From Asaia sp003994335 (GTDB lineage: Bacteria; Pseudomonadota; Alphaproteobacteria; Acetobacterales; Acetobacteraceae): a stretch of DNA of 64,000 nt. Shown piece after piece: positions 53,472 through 61,898 of this stretch. The notes under the pieces are model-generated. The model had not been told where the DNA came from. It saw nothing but the letters and a program-made list of their open reading frames with translations, and searched no databases. The stretch covers positions 1 through 64,000 of the forward strand of contig NZ_JBBCOR010000003.1 in assembly GCF_037151175.1 (NCBI RefSeq), in the 5' to 3' direction. How positions within the stretch are numbered: position 1 is the stretch's first letter; the number at the start of each line of letters is the position of its first letter. A program made the position numbers and the translations under genes.

Positions 53472-55420
53472 GACAGGCACTCTTCGTAGCTCGTCGTGGC
53501 GGTGGGCTTCTTTGCGGCCTCGGCGGCATTCGTGCTGTAGTCTTCATCTTCGAGGATGTTGTTCTTCAGCACCATGTCACTGACAGCATCGGCACGCTGG
53601 ATAGAGAGCGAGCGGCAGTAATAGAGCGACTTCACACCGCGCTTCCACGCCAGGAAATGAATCTGGTGCAGATCGCGCTTGTGGATATCGGCAGGCAGGA
53701 AGACGTTGATCGACTGTGCCTGACAGATGAAGGGCGCGCGATCGGCAGCGTGCTCGATCACCCAGCGCTGGTCGAGCTCGAAGGCGGTCTTGTAAACGTC
53801 CTTTTCGTCCTGGGTGAGGAAGTCCAGATGCTGGACAGAGCCCTTGTTGAGGGTGATCGAAGACCAGATCGCGTCCGTGTTCTGCCCCTTCTGCTCGAGC
53901 AACTGCAGCAGATGACGATTACGCACCGTAAACGAGCCGGAGAGCGTCTTCTGCAAGAACACATTGGCTGAAATCGGCTCGATGCCAGGGCTTGCATTGC
54001 CCGCAATGATCGAGATCGAAGCGGTCGGTGCGATCGCCATCTTGTTCGAGAAGCGCTCCATGATGCCGTATTCTGCGGCGTCAGGGCAGGGCCCGAGCAG
54101 CTCGGCCAGATGCTTCGACGCAGCGTCGGCCTGTGTCTTGATCTGCTGGAAGATGCGCTTGTTCCACACACGCGCCATCACGCTCTCGAACGGGATGTTG
54201 CGGGCCTGCAGGAAGGAGTGGAAGCCCATGACCCCAAGCCCGACCGAACGTTCGCGCATGGCAGCATAGCGCGCGCGTTCCATGTCATCCGGTGCGCGAT
54301 CGATGAAGTCCTGAAGCACCCGGTCGAGGAACAGCATCACGTCCTCGATGAATTGCGGGTTGTCCTTCCACTCTTCCCAGGTTTCGAGGTTGAGCGAGGA
54401 CAGACAGCAGACGGCAGTCCGGTTCTTGCCGTGGTGATCGAGCCCTGTCGGCAGGGTGATCTCGGCGCAGAGATTCGAGGTCTTGACCTCGAGCCCGGCG
54501 AGCTTGTGGTGCTCGGGGCGCGCCTTGTTCACATGATCGGAGTAGATGATGTAGGGCTCGCCCTGCTCCATGCGGGCGGTCAGGATACGGATCCAGAGCT
54601 GGCGCGCCGGTATGCTGCGAATGACAGACATATCCTTGGGCGAACGCAGGCCCCACTCCTCGTCCTTCTCCACTGCGCGCATGAAGTCATCGGTCAGCAA
54701 GACGCCGTGATGAAGGTTCAGCGCCTTGCGGTTCGGATCGCCGCCCGTCGGACGACGCATCTCGACGAATTCCTCGATCTCGGGATGCCAGACCGGCAGA
54801 TACACAGCGGCGGACCCGCGGCGCAATGAGCCCTGCGAAATGGCAAGGGTCAGGCTGTCCATGACGCGAATGAAGGGAATAACGCCCGAAGTCTTGCCGT
54901 TCTTGCCGACATTTTCACCGATCGAGCGCAGATTGCCCCAATAGGATCCGATGCCGCCGCCCTTGGATGCCAGCCAGACATTTTCGTTCCACAGATCGAC
55001 AATGCCGCGCAGGCTGTCATCTGCCTCGTTCAGGAAGCAGGAGATGGGCAAGCCACGCGTCGTGCCACCATTGGAGAGCACGGGGGTGGCCGGCATGAAC
55101 CAATGCTGGGAGATATAGTCGTACAGGCGCTGGGCATGGGCGGCATCGGCGCCGTAATAAGAAGCGACGCGCCCGAACAGATCCTGATAATGCTCCCCTG
55201 GCAGCAGGTAGCGGTTATCGAGCGTCGCTCGTCCGAAATCCGTCAGAAGCGCGTCACGCGAGCGATTGACGCGCACGGGATGATGACCTTCAAGCTGAAC
55301 GACATCGTCGAACATGTCAGGCTCGGCTTCAATTTCCTGGGGTGCGCGGGCGCAGGGCTCTGGCAGGGTATCGGCCGCAGTGGTCTCAGCCTCACGGGTC
55401 GTGTCTTCTAGCAGGCTCAC
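53462..55420 (-). CDS. nrdA: Ribonucleoside-diphosphate reductase subunit alpha (class Ia)
   Basis: A 652-residue catalytic subunit reducing ribonucleoside diphosphates. Redox Cys in GLPISCFLN near residue 127, the NLCAEITLP motif near 317 (Asn, thiyl Cys, Glu), AVCCLSSLNLE, and APTASISIIAGNASPGIEP are present. The protein ends in a CLSC pair that would take electrons from thioredoxin or glutaredoxin. The N-terminus is too short for an ATP-cone. The GTG follows GGGGAG. An in-frame 12-codon ORF ends 3 nt upstream. Confidence 0.96.
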   Translation of the reverse strand: MSLLEDTTREAETTAADTLPEPCARAPQEIEAEPDMFDDVVQLEGHHPVRVNRSRDALLTDFGRATLDNRYLLPGEHYQDLFGRVASYYGADAAHAQRLYDYISQHWFMPATPVLSNGGTTRGLPISCFLNEADDSLRGIVDLWNENVWLASKGGGIGSYWGNLRSIGENVGKNGKTSGVIPFIRVMDSLTLAISQGSLRRGSAAVYLPVWHPEIEEFVEMRRPTGGDPNRKALNLHHGVLLTDDFMRAVEKDEEWGLRSPKDMSVIRSIPARQLWIRILTARMEQGEPYIIYSDHVNKARPEHHKLAGLEVKTSNLCAEITLPTGLDHHGKNRTAVCCLSSLNLETWEEWKDNPQFIEDVMLFLDRVLQDFIDRAPDDMERARYAAMRERSVGLGVMGFHSFLQARNIPFESVMARVWNKRIFQQIKTQADAASKHLAELLGPCPDAAEYGIMERFSNKMAIAPTASISIIAGNASPGIEPISANVFLQKTLSGSFTVRNRHLLQLLEQKGQNTDAIWSSITLNKGSVQHLDFLTQDEKDVYKTAFELDQRWVIEHAADRAPFICQAQSINVFLPADIHKRDLHQIHFLAWKRGVKSLYYCRSLSIQRADAVSDMVLKNNILEDEDYSTNAAEAAKKPTATTSYEECLSCQ

Positions 55421-55423
55421 GGG

Positions 55424-55462
55424 CTATCTCCCCAAGATCAAATCGAGATCAGTATCGCTCAT
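55424..55462 (-). CDS. 12-codon upstream ORF in frame with nrdA
   Basis: AGAGGA lies 8 nt before an ATG at 55462. The frame reads MSDTDLDLILGR and stops at TAG, 3 nt before the nrdA GTG and in the same frame. It covers the nrdA Shine-Dalgarno, so it is either a leader peptide coupled to nrdA or an N-terminus cut by an amber codon. Confidence 0.45.
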   Translation of the reverse strand: MSDTDLDLILGR

Positions 55463-55500
55463 TCCGTGTGTCCTCTTGGCGCAAGTCCCGTGGTCGAGAC

Positions 55501-55516
55501 AAGCAATATATCGGGT
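55501..55516. promoter_or_regulatory. NrdR box 1
   Basis: AAGCAATATATCGGGT matches the NrdR consensus (ACACWATATATWGTGT) at 12 of 16 positions. It is the box nearer to nrdA. Confidence 0.7.
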
Positions 55517-55531
55517 TAAATTTCACTGGGG

Positions 55532-55547
55532 GCACTACATATGGTGT
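55532..55547. promoter_or_regulatory. NrdR box 2
   Basis: GCACTACATATGGTGT matches the NrdR consensus at 13 of 16 positions. It is 31 bp from box 1, three helical turns, which is the normal arrangement for NrdR at nrd promoters. Confidence 0.75.
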
Positions 55548-55720
55548 TGACAGGCCCAGAAGCCCTTGGAGAACCTAGAGTTCCCGCCACCGGCTCATTT
55601 AACGTCGATTGCCCTGCGTTGCCCCGATGACACAGGGGAGCGGGATGAACAATTTCTCCTCCCCCGCGTTGGCTGAGCAACCGACCCGGATCGGGCGTCG
55701 GAAACGCAGGAGATCCCTTC

Positions 55721-56149
55721 ATGACGATCAAGAAATCAGCCAGTGCCCAGTGGAGCGGTGGCCTCAAGGACGGCAAGGGCACCATCTCGACACAGAGTGG
55801 CGCGCTGTCGAGCCAGCCCTATGGCTTCAATACGCGATTCGAGGACAAGCCCGGCACGAACCCCGAGGAACTGATCGGCGCGGCCCATGCCGGTTGCTTC
55901 ACCATGGCGCTCTCCATGATCCTGGGTGAGGCTGGCCTCACGGCGACTTCTCTGGAGACCAAGGCGACGGTCTCGCTCGACAAGACCGAAGGCGGGTTCG
56001 AGATCTCGGCCATCCATCTCGATCTGAAGGGCAGCGTACCCGACGCCGATCAGGCGAAGTTCGAGGAACTGGCCACCAAGGCCAAGAATGGCTGCCCGGT
56101 TTCGCAGCTTTTCAAGGCCGCCATCAGCCTGACGGCAACGCTTGTCTGA
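55721..56149 (+). CDS. osmC: OsmC family peroxiredoxin-like protein
   Basis: A 142-residue OsmC protein reducing organic hydroperoxides. The first Cys lies in HAGCFTMALSMIL near residue 54 and the second in NGCPVSQLFKAA near 125, with Arg in the FNTRFED segment. GTNPEELIGAAHAGCFTMAL is characteristic of OsmC. AGGAGATC precedes the ATG. It is divergent from nrdA, so oxidative stress defence and nucleotide reduction share an upstream region. Confidence 0.93.
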   Translation: MTIKKSASAQWSGGLKDGKGTISTQSGALSSQPYGFNTRFEDKPGTNPEELIGAAHAGCFTMALSMILGEAGLTATSLETKATVSLDKTEGGFEISAIHLDLKGSVPDADQAKFEELATKAKNGCPVSQLFKAAISLTATLV

Positions 56150-56191
56150 CACCGATCCATGGCCGCCTGCCCGGGCGGCCATGTTCGCTTA

Positions 56192-57289
56192 TCAACGGGC
56201 GCGATGCCAGCTGTTCTGGGCCTGATCACGCAGCAGATGATCGACCAGCAGACAGGCCATCATCGCCTCGGCGACGGGCACTGCCCGAATGCCGATACAG
56301 GGGTCGTGCCGCCCCTTCGTGATCACCTCGATGTTTTCGCCCTCGCGATTGACCGAGGGTACCGGCACCAGAATGGAGCTGGTCGGCTTGATGGCAAAAC
56401 GGGCGGCGATCGGTTGTCCGGTCGAGATTCCCCCAAGGATACCGCCTGCCCGATTACGTTCGAAATGCAGGGCGCCGTCACGCATACGCATCGGGTCAGC
56501 GTTGTCTTCGCCCCGGAGCGATGCGACGCCAAACCCTTCCCCGATCTCGACGGCTTTTACGCCATTGATCCCCATCAGCGCCGCGGCGAGCTCTGCATCC
56601 AGCTTCCCGTAAAGCGGAGCCCCGAGTCCCGCCGGGAAATTTTCTGCCACCACCTCGACCAGGGCACCGATTGAGGAGCCATCCTTGCGCACGCTGGCCA
56701 GAAGCCCCTCCCATTCGATGGCCGTCACGGGATCGGGGCAGAATAGCGGGTTACGCGTCACTTCCTCCCAGTCCCAGCGCGTGCGGTCCACCTCCAGCCC
56801 ACCGACCTGTACGAGAGCTGCGCGGATCAACGCCATCTCGCCCAGCAATTCCGCAATCACGCGGCGCGCCACCCCACCAGCCGCAACGCGGCAGGCAGTT
56901 TCACGCGCCGAAGAACGCCCACCGCCCCGATAATCGCGATGACCGTATTTGAGGTCATAGGTCACATCCGCATGGCCGGGCCGGTAGCGCGTAGCGATAT
57001 CGGAGTAATCTTTCGACCGCTGGTCGGTATTCTCGATCATGAGCGAGATCGGCGTGCCGGTCGTCCGGCCTTCGAAAACGCCTGACAGGATACGAACCTG
57101 ATCGGCTTCCTGTCGCTGGGTTGTGAATTTCGACTGCCCGGGGCGTCGCCTGTCCAGCCAGGGCTGTATATCGGCTTCGCTCAGGACAATATTCGGTGGG
57201 CAGCCATCGATCACGCAGCCGATGGCGGGACCATGGCTCTCGCCCCAGGTCGTGACCCGGAAGAGCGTCCCAAAGCTGTTATCCGACAT
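56192..57289 (-). CDS. aroC: Chorismate synthase
   Basis: A 365-residue FMN-dependent lyase making chorismate. TTWGESHGPAIGCVIDGCPP at the start, RPGHADVTYDLKYGHRDYRGGGRSSARET, and KAVEIGEGFGVA are all present. It starts 1 nt after the fabI stop with AGAAGG inside the fabI end, so the two form an operon. The chorismate mutase in this window acts on its product. Confidence 0.97.
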   Translation of the reverse strand: MSDNSFGTLFRVTTWGESHGPAIGCVIDGCPPNIVLSEADIQPWLDRRRPGQSKFTTQRQEADQVRILSGVFEGRTTGTPISLMIENTDQRSKDYSDIATRYRPGHADVTYDLKYGHRDYRGGGRSSARETACRVAAGGVARRVIAELLGEMALIRAALVQVGGLEVDRTRWDWEEVTRNPLFCPDPVTAIEWEGLLASVRKDGSSIGALVEVVAENFPAGLGAPLYGKLDAELAAALMGINGVKAVEIGEGFGVASLRGEDNADPMRMRDGALHFERNRAGGILGGISTGQPIAARFAIKPTSSILVPVPSVNREGENIEVITKGRHDPCIGIRAVPVAEAMMACLLVDHLLRDQAQNSWHRAR

Positions 57290-57290
57290 A

Positions 57291-58133
57291 TCAGCCTTCT
57301 GATGAGGCCACGGCGATATCGGGGGCGTTCGGGTTCTTCATGCCCACGATATGGTAGCCGCAATCGACATGGTGGACTTCGCCCGTCGTGCCGGAGGATA
57401 GGTCTGACAGAAAGTACAGCCCCGAGCCACCGACATCCTTGAGCGAGACGTTGCGCTCCATGGGCGCATTGAGCTGGTTCCAACGCAGGATATACCGAAA
57501 ATCGCCGATACCATTGGCCGCCAGCGTCATGATCGGACCAGCGGAAATGGCATTGACGCGGATATTATCCTTGCCGAGATCAGCCGCCATATAACGCACC
57601 GAGGCCTCGAGCGCCGCCTTGGCCACACCCATCACGTTATAATGAGGCATGACGCGCTCCGCGCCGAGATAGGACAGGGTCAGCAGCGAGCCACCATCCG
57701 TCATCAGCGCGGCAGCGCGGCGCGCAACTGCTGTAAAGGAGAAGCAGGAAATATCCATGGCCTTGAGAAAGGCATCGCGCGGGGTATCGACGTAACGTCC
57801 CCGCAGGAACTGTTTGTCGGCCCAGCCAATGGCGTGCACCACGAAGTCGATCTTGCCCCAGGCCTTTTCGATTTCGTCGAAGGCGCGGTCGATATCAGCG
57901 TCATCGCTCACGTCGCATGGAATGACGAGACTGGCCCCCACACTCTCGGCCAACGGCTTCACGCGCTTGCCGAGCGCTTCACCCTGATAGGTAAAGGCAA
58001 GTTCCGCCCCCTGTGCGGCGCAGGCAGAGGCGATGGCCCAGGCAATGGAGCGGTCATTGGCGACGCCCATCACAAGGCCGCGCTTGCCCGCCATCAGCGT
58101 CCCGGTGGGGAGATCGAACGAAGCGGTGGACAT
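57291..58133 (-). CDS. fabI: Enoyl-ACP reductase (NADH)
   Basis: A 280-residue SDR-type enoyl-ACP reductase completing each fatty-acid elongation cycle. The start at 58133 gives MSTASFDLPTGTLMAGKRGLVMGVANDRSIAW. The NAD loop, CDVSDDADI, LRGRYVDTPRDAF and SYLGAERVMPHYNVMGVAKAALE (catalytic Tyr and Lys) follow. RVNAISAGPIMTLAANGI is typical. Longer upstream frames lack homology. Divergent from pdxH. Confidence 0.95.
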   Translation of the reverse strand: MSTASFDLPTGTLMAGKRGLVMGVANDRSIAWAIASACAAQGAELAFTYQGEALGKRVKPLAESVGASLVIPCDVSDDADIDRAFDEIEKAWGKIDFVVHAIGWADKQFLRGRYVDTPRDAFLKAMDISCFSFTAVARRAAALMTDGGSLLTLSYLGAERVMPHYNVMGVAKAALEASVRYMAADLGKDNIRVNAISAGPIMTLAANGIGDFRYILRWNQLNAPMERNVSLKDVGGSGLYFLSDLSSGTTGEVHHVDCGYHIVGMKNPNAPDIAVASSEG

Positions 58134-58275
58134 GAGGCAGATCCCGGTTAATGTCAGACAAAGAAATAATAACGCTCCGCTTCGTCGCACATGCCCGCCG
58201 CGCAAACAAGTCTCGAGATGACACGTTAGGAAGGGCAACGAATACGGACCGAATAGACGCAGGAGAGACCCTGTC

Positions 58276-58887
58276 ATGGCAGACGATACCAGCCTCCCCC
58301 TCATTCCGCTCGATGCGGACCCCTTTTCGCTGTTCGCGGACTGGATGAAAGAGGCTGAGGCCCATGAGCCGAACGACCCCAACGCCATGGCGCTTGCAAC
58401 GGCCACGCCAGAGGGCGTGCCGTCGGTACGCATGATCCTGCTCAAGGGCGCGGATGCGCGTGGCTTTGTGTTCTATACCAATCTCGAGAGCCGCAAGGGC
58501 AGCGAGCTCCTGGCCAACCCCCAGGCCGCGCTCCTTTTCCACTGGAAATCGTTGCGTCGCCAAATCCGTATCGAGGGGCCGGTCGAACCCGTAAGCGCTG
58601 AGGAAGCCGATCGCTATTTTGCGAGCCGCAGCCGGAATTCGCGTATTGGCGCCATCGCCTCCGATCAGTCGCGCCCCCTCGCCGACCGCGCCGAGTTCGA
58701 GCATCGTATCAGGGATGTCGCCGCCCGCTTCGAGGGGAAGGAACCCGAGCGCCCTGCCAACTGGTCCGGCTTCCGGCTTGTGCCGCGCCAGATCGAGTTC
58801 TGGCAGGATCGCCCCTACCGCATGCATGACCGGGCCACATGGACACGGACGGAAAATGACTGGGCGGTAACGCGCCTCTATCCCTGA
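58276..58887 (+). CDS. pdxH: Pyridoxamine 5'-phosphate oxidase
   Basis: A 203-residue FMN enzyme oxidising PNP/PMP to pyridoxal phosphate. ATATPEGVPSVRMILLKGADARGFVFYTNLESRKG, FHWKSLRRQIRIEGPVE, and the C-terminal RNRLPHRLVY-like YRMHDRATWTRTENDWAVTRLYP match the family ending with the conserved Arg-Leu-x-Pro. AGGAGAG lies upstream of the ATG. It is divergent from fabI. Confidence 0.95.
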   Translation: MADDTSLPLIPLDADPFSLFADWMKEAEAHEPNDPNAMALATATPEGVPSVRMILLKGADARGFVFYTNLESRKGSELLANPQAALLFHWKSLRRQIRIEGPVEPVSAEEADRYFASRSRNSRIGAIASDQSRPLADRAEFEHRIRDVAARFEGKEPERPANWSGFRLVPRQIEFWQDRPYRMHDRATWTRTENDWAVTRLYP

Positions 58888-58982
58888 GCCGCTCAAGCCG
58901 CGGCCAGCCCGGTCTTGCCGATCTATTCCTCATGCAAGGCGTTCACCAAGCCGCCACTCCGTACCTTAAAGAGAGATTTCCC

Positions 58983-59870
58983 ATGGCCAACGACGTCAGA
59001 AACATTCTCGTCCCCCTCAACGGCGCGGGTAATATCGATGCGGTACTCCGCGTGGGCCTGCTGCATGCACGCGCCTTCAACGCTCATCTCTCCACGGTGC
59101 TTGTCGGTGATGATCCCAATGAGATGGCGGCCCTGACCGGTGAAGGCCTGTCGAGCTCCATGATCAACGAGATGATGGAAGCCGCCGAGCACGAGGCGCA
59201 TCGCCGCATGCTGCAGGTGCGGCTGAAATTCGACGCATTCATCCGCGATAATGACATCGAGCCCAAGCAGGGGTTTCTGGAAAACGACCCGCTTGCCCAC
59301 TCGAAGCTCAGCGCATCGCTCGAGTTCCTCACAGGCTCGGAGCACGAGGCCGTCACATGGCGCGCCAGGCTCTCGGATCTGACCCTGATGCCGCATCTGG
59401 GCCCCAACGATAATGCGCGTGCCTCCGAAGTGCTTCACGCCGTTCTGTACGATAGCGGCTGCCCGCTCGTCATCGCACCGCCGAGCCCACCGGTCACGTC
59501 GGGCACGCGCCTGTGCATTGCCTGGAACGGCACGGCCGAGGCCGCCTCCGCCCTGCGTGGTGCGCTGCCCTATGCCAAACGGGCTGAGGGTGTCCAGATC
59601 CTTACCAGTGTCGATTACCACCGGCGGGGGCCGGAAGCGGACACGGTCCAGGATTATCTGCGCCTTCATGGCGTCGAGGCCGAAATCCGTGATTTCAAGG
59701 GGGTCGAGCGCGATGTGGGCGCAGGTATCCTCGCCGCCTGCGCCGATTTTGGCGCGGATATGCTGTGTATGGGCGCCTATTCGCATTCGCGCCTGCGGCA
59801 GATGATCCTGGGCGGCGCAACAAGACATGTTCTTGAGCACGCCGAGCTGACTGTTCTCATGAGCCGCTGA
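58983..59870 (+). CDS. Universal stress protein
   Basis: A 295-residue UspA-superfamily protein. The N-terminal half (NILVPLNGAGNIDAVLRVGLLHA) is a degenerate Usp domain, and the C-terminal half ends with MGAYSHSRLRQMILGGATRHVLEHAELTVLMSR, an ATP-binding-type Gly/Ser loop. Start MANDVRN at 58983 is favoured by AGAGAGA upstream. Role in stress survival is assumed from the family. Confidence 0.88.
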   Translation: MANDVRNILVPLNGAGNIDAVLRVGLLHARAFNAHLSTVLVGDDPNEMAALTGEGLSSSMINEMMEAAEHEAHRRMLQVRLKFDAFIRDNDIEPKQGFLENDPLAHSKLSASLEFLTGSEHEAVTWRARLSDLTLMPHLGPNDNARASEVLHAVLYDSGCPLVIAPPSPPVTSGTRLCIAWNGTAEAASALRGALPYAKRAEGVQILTSVDYHRRGPEADTVQDYLRLHGVEAEIRDFKGVERDVGAGILAACADFGADMLCMGAYSHSRLRQMILGGATRHVLEHAELTVLMSR

Positions 59871-59939
59871 GGCGGGTTTTGCGTTGCCGCACCGGACATG
59901 CTACCGGCGCGGTATGCGCGCTTTCCTTTCTGACGCCGA

Positions 59940-61898
59940 ATGAACCGCATGACTGCAAGCGGGACGATAAGCCGGGCTCTTCTCATTCTGGCGCGCGGTT
60001 ATCTCGCCCTTGCGCTGCGCACCACGCGCTGGACGATCACCGGCGCCCCCGATGCCGTGCCTGTCCTGACGCAATCGCCCGAACGCAAGACCGATGGCGC
60101 GATCGTCGCGGCTTGGCATGCCACGCTTCTGATGCTTCCCGCCATGTGCCGCTGGGGACATCAGAGCAATCCCGAACTCACGATCACCGTCATGATCAGC
60201 CGCAATCGCGATGGTCGTTTCATTAATGATCTCGTTGCACCCTGGGGGATCATCGGTGTGGAGGGATCGAGCGACCGTGGCGGCAAGAACAAGGGAGGGA
60301 GTCGCGCCCTACGTCAGGCATGCGAGATCCTGCGCAATGGCGCGATCTTCGCGCTTACCCCGGACGGGCCGCGCGGACCTGCGCGGATTGCCCAGCGCGG
60401 TACCGAAACGCTGATACGCCTGACCGGCAAACCCTTCGTGCCCGTTGGCACGGCCTGCACCTCGCTGCGCCTACCCACCTGGGACGGATTGCGTCTGCCT
60501 CTCCCCTTTGGCAGGGGGTATCTGCTGTATGGGCAGCCCTGTACCGAGGCGATCACAACCGAGGCGGTGACAGAGCGGCTCGATCGCCTGACGAGACGCG
60601 CGGAAACGGCGCTGTCTCTCGGGCGCGCCGGGATCAGCGACCGCCTCTGGCAGGGGCTGGGCGCTGCGCTGATGCCCGCCCTGCGCGGGATGATGTTGTG
60701 GCGTCTGAGGCGCGGCAAGGAGAACGCGGCAAGGCTGGCGGAGCGTCGCGGCCGCACCACTCTGGAGCGACCGCATGGCGAACTGATCTGGCTGCACGCC
60801 GCCAGTGTGGGGGAGGTTCAGTCCATCCTTCCCTTGCTTGGAGCGCTCGCCACCCGTCACCCCGCACGGTATTTCTTGATCACCACGGCCACGCTCGGCG
60901 GAGCGGCGATCGTGGCCGCCCATCAGGCAAGCGCCGGTCTGGCTGCAGCCCGGCTCATTCATCAGTTCATTCCGTATGACGTTGCTCTGTGGACGCGCCG
61001 TTTCCTCGATCACTGGAGACCCTCGGCGCTTCTCCTGACCGATAGTGAACTCTGGCCAGGGCTCATTCTGGCCTGCACGCGTCGGGCCATTCCGGTCGGT
61101 GTGCTCAATGGGCGCCTCTCTGCCCGCTCCTGGCAACGTTGGAAACGCCTGAAGCCTTTTGCCCCACCTCTGTTCAGCCGTCTCGATTTCGTCGCTGCCC
61201 GCGGGGAAGAAGATGCGCGCCATTTTCGTGCCCTCGGGGTGCGCGAGGTGCTCTGCCACGGCGATCTCAAGCAGAATGCCCCCCCCCCGGCGGTCGATGA
61301 GGCCGAACTTGCCCGTTTGCGGCAGACGCTCGGCGCGCGACCGGTGTTCCTGGCGGCCTCGACGCATGCTGGCGAAGACGAGATCATTCTACGCGCCTCA
61401 GCCCTCGCCCGGCTAAAACATCCCGAGTTGTTGACCATCATCGCACCACGCCACCCAGTGCGCGGCCCGGCAATCGCTGCGCTTTGCTCAGCCACGCCGC
61501 CCCTTCGATCACGCGGCGAACTCCCCGATACAGGATCTCCGCTCTGGATCGCTGATACACTGGGCGAGCTGGGACTTTTCTACCGGCTCGCTACCTGCGC
61601 CTTCATCGGTAATTCGCTCCTCTCACCCGGCGGTGGCCATAACCCGTTCGAGCCCGTACGCCTTGACGTGATCCTCAGCAGCGGGCCGCATTGCAGCAAT
61701 TTCCGCCCGGCTTTCGCGCAACTCAACGGTCTGGTTTCGACTATACATGACGAACAGGAACTGGCTGGATGGATTGATGCCGTGATGACCGACCCGATAT
61801 CCTGGCAGGCCAGAGCGAGCGAAGCCCGTGCTGCGGTGGCACCAGAAGAAGCGGTCCCCGCGGCCCTCCTGGACAGGATCGACGCCTTATGCGGCTGA
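59940..61898 (+). CDS. waaA: Fused DUF374 acyltransferase and Kdo transferase (WaaA)
   Basis: A 652-residue protein joining two enzymes usually coded separately. Residues 1 to about 220 are a DUF374 lysophospholipid acyltransferase-like domain (AAWHATLLMLPAMCRWG, SSDRGGKNKGGSRAL, FALTPDGPRGP). Residues about 235-652 are the GT30 Kdo transferase adding Kdo to lipid IVA (RRGKENAARLAERRG, IWLHAASVGEVQSILPLL, LTDSELWPGLI, VLNGRLSARS, AASTHAGEDEI, LSPGGGHNPFEP). No stop or obvious slip site is seen at the join. It overlaps lpxK by 10 nt. Confidence 0.9.
   Translation: MNRMTASGTISRALLILARGYLALALRTTRWTITGAPDAVPVLTQSPERKTDGAIVAAWHATLLMLPAMCRWGHQSNPELTITVMISRNRDGRFINDLVAPWGIIGVEGSSDRGGKNKGGSRALRQACEILRNGAIFALTPDGPRGPARIAQRGTETLIRLTGKPFVPVGTACTSLRLPTWDGLRLPLPFGRGYLLYGQPCTEAITTEAVTERLDRLTRRAETALSLGRAGISDRLWQGLGAALMPALRGMMLWRLRRGKENAARLAERRGRTTLERPHGELIWLHAASVGEVQSILPLLGALATRHPARYFLITTATLGGAAIVAAHQASAGLAAARLIHQFIPYDVALWTRRFLDHWRPSALLLTDSELWPGLILACTRRAIPVGVLNGRLSARSWQRWKRLKPFAPPLFSRLDFVAARGEEDARHFRALGVREVLCHGDLKQNAPPPAVDEAELARLRQTLGARPVFLAASTHAGEDEIILRASALARLKHPELLTIIAPRHPVRGPAIAALCSATPPLRSRGELPDTGSPLWIADTLGELGLFYRLATCAFIGNSLLSPGGGHNPFEPVRLDVILSSGPHCSNFRPAFAQLNGLVSTIHDEQELAGWIDAVMTDPISWQARASEARAAVAPEEAVPAALLDRIDALCG

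Larger units (their letters stand above)
55463..55720. other. Regulatory region upstream of nrdA and osmC
   Basis: This stretch between the nrdA upstream ORF and osmC holds two NrdR boxes, listed separately, and the osmC Shine-Dalgarno (AGGAGATC). A good -35/-10 pair could not be fixed for either gene. No protein gene is supported. Confidence 0.6.

Noticed and set aside
4048..55462. Reassignment of TAG to a sense codon
   Set aside because: TAG ends several intact conserved genes at normal length (trpS, phoH, corC, nrdA, lpxK). Only partial readthrough or decay remains open.
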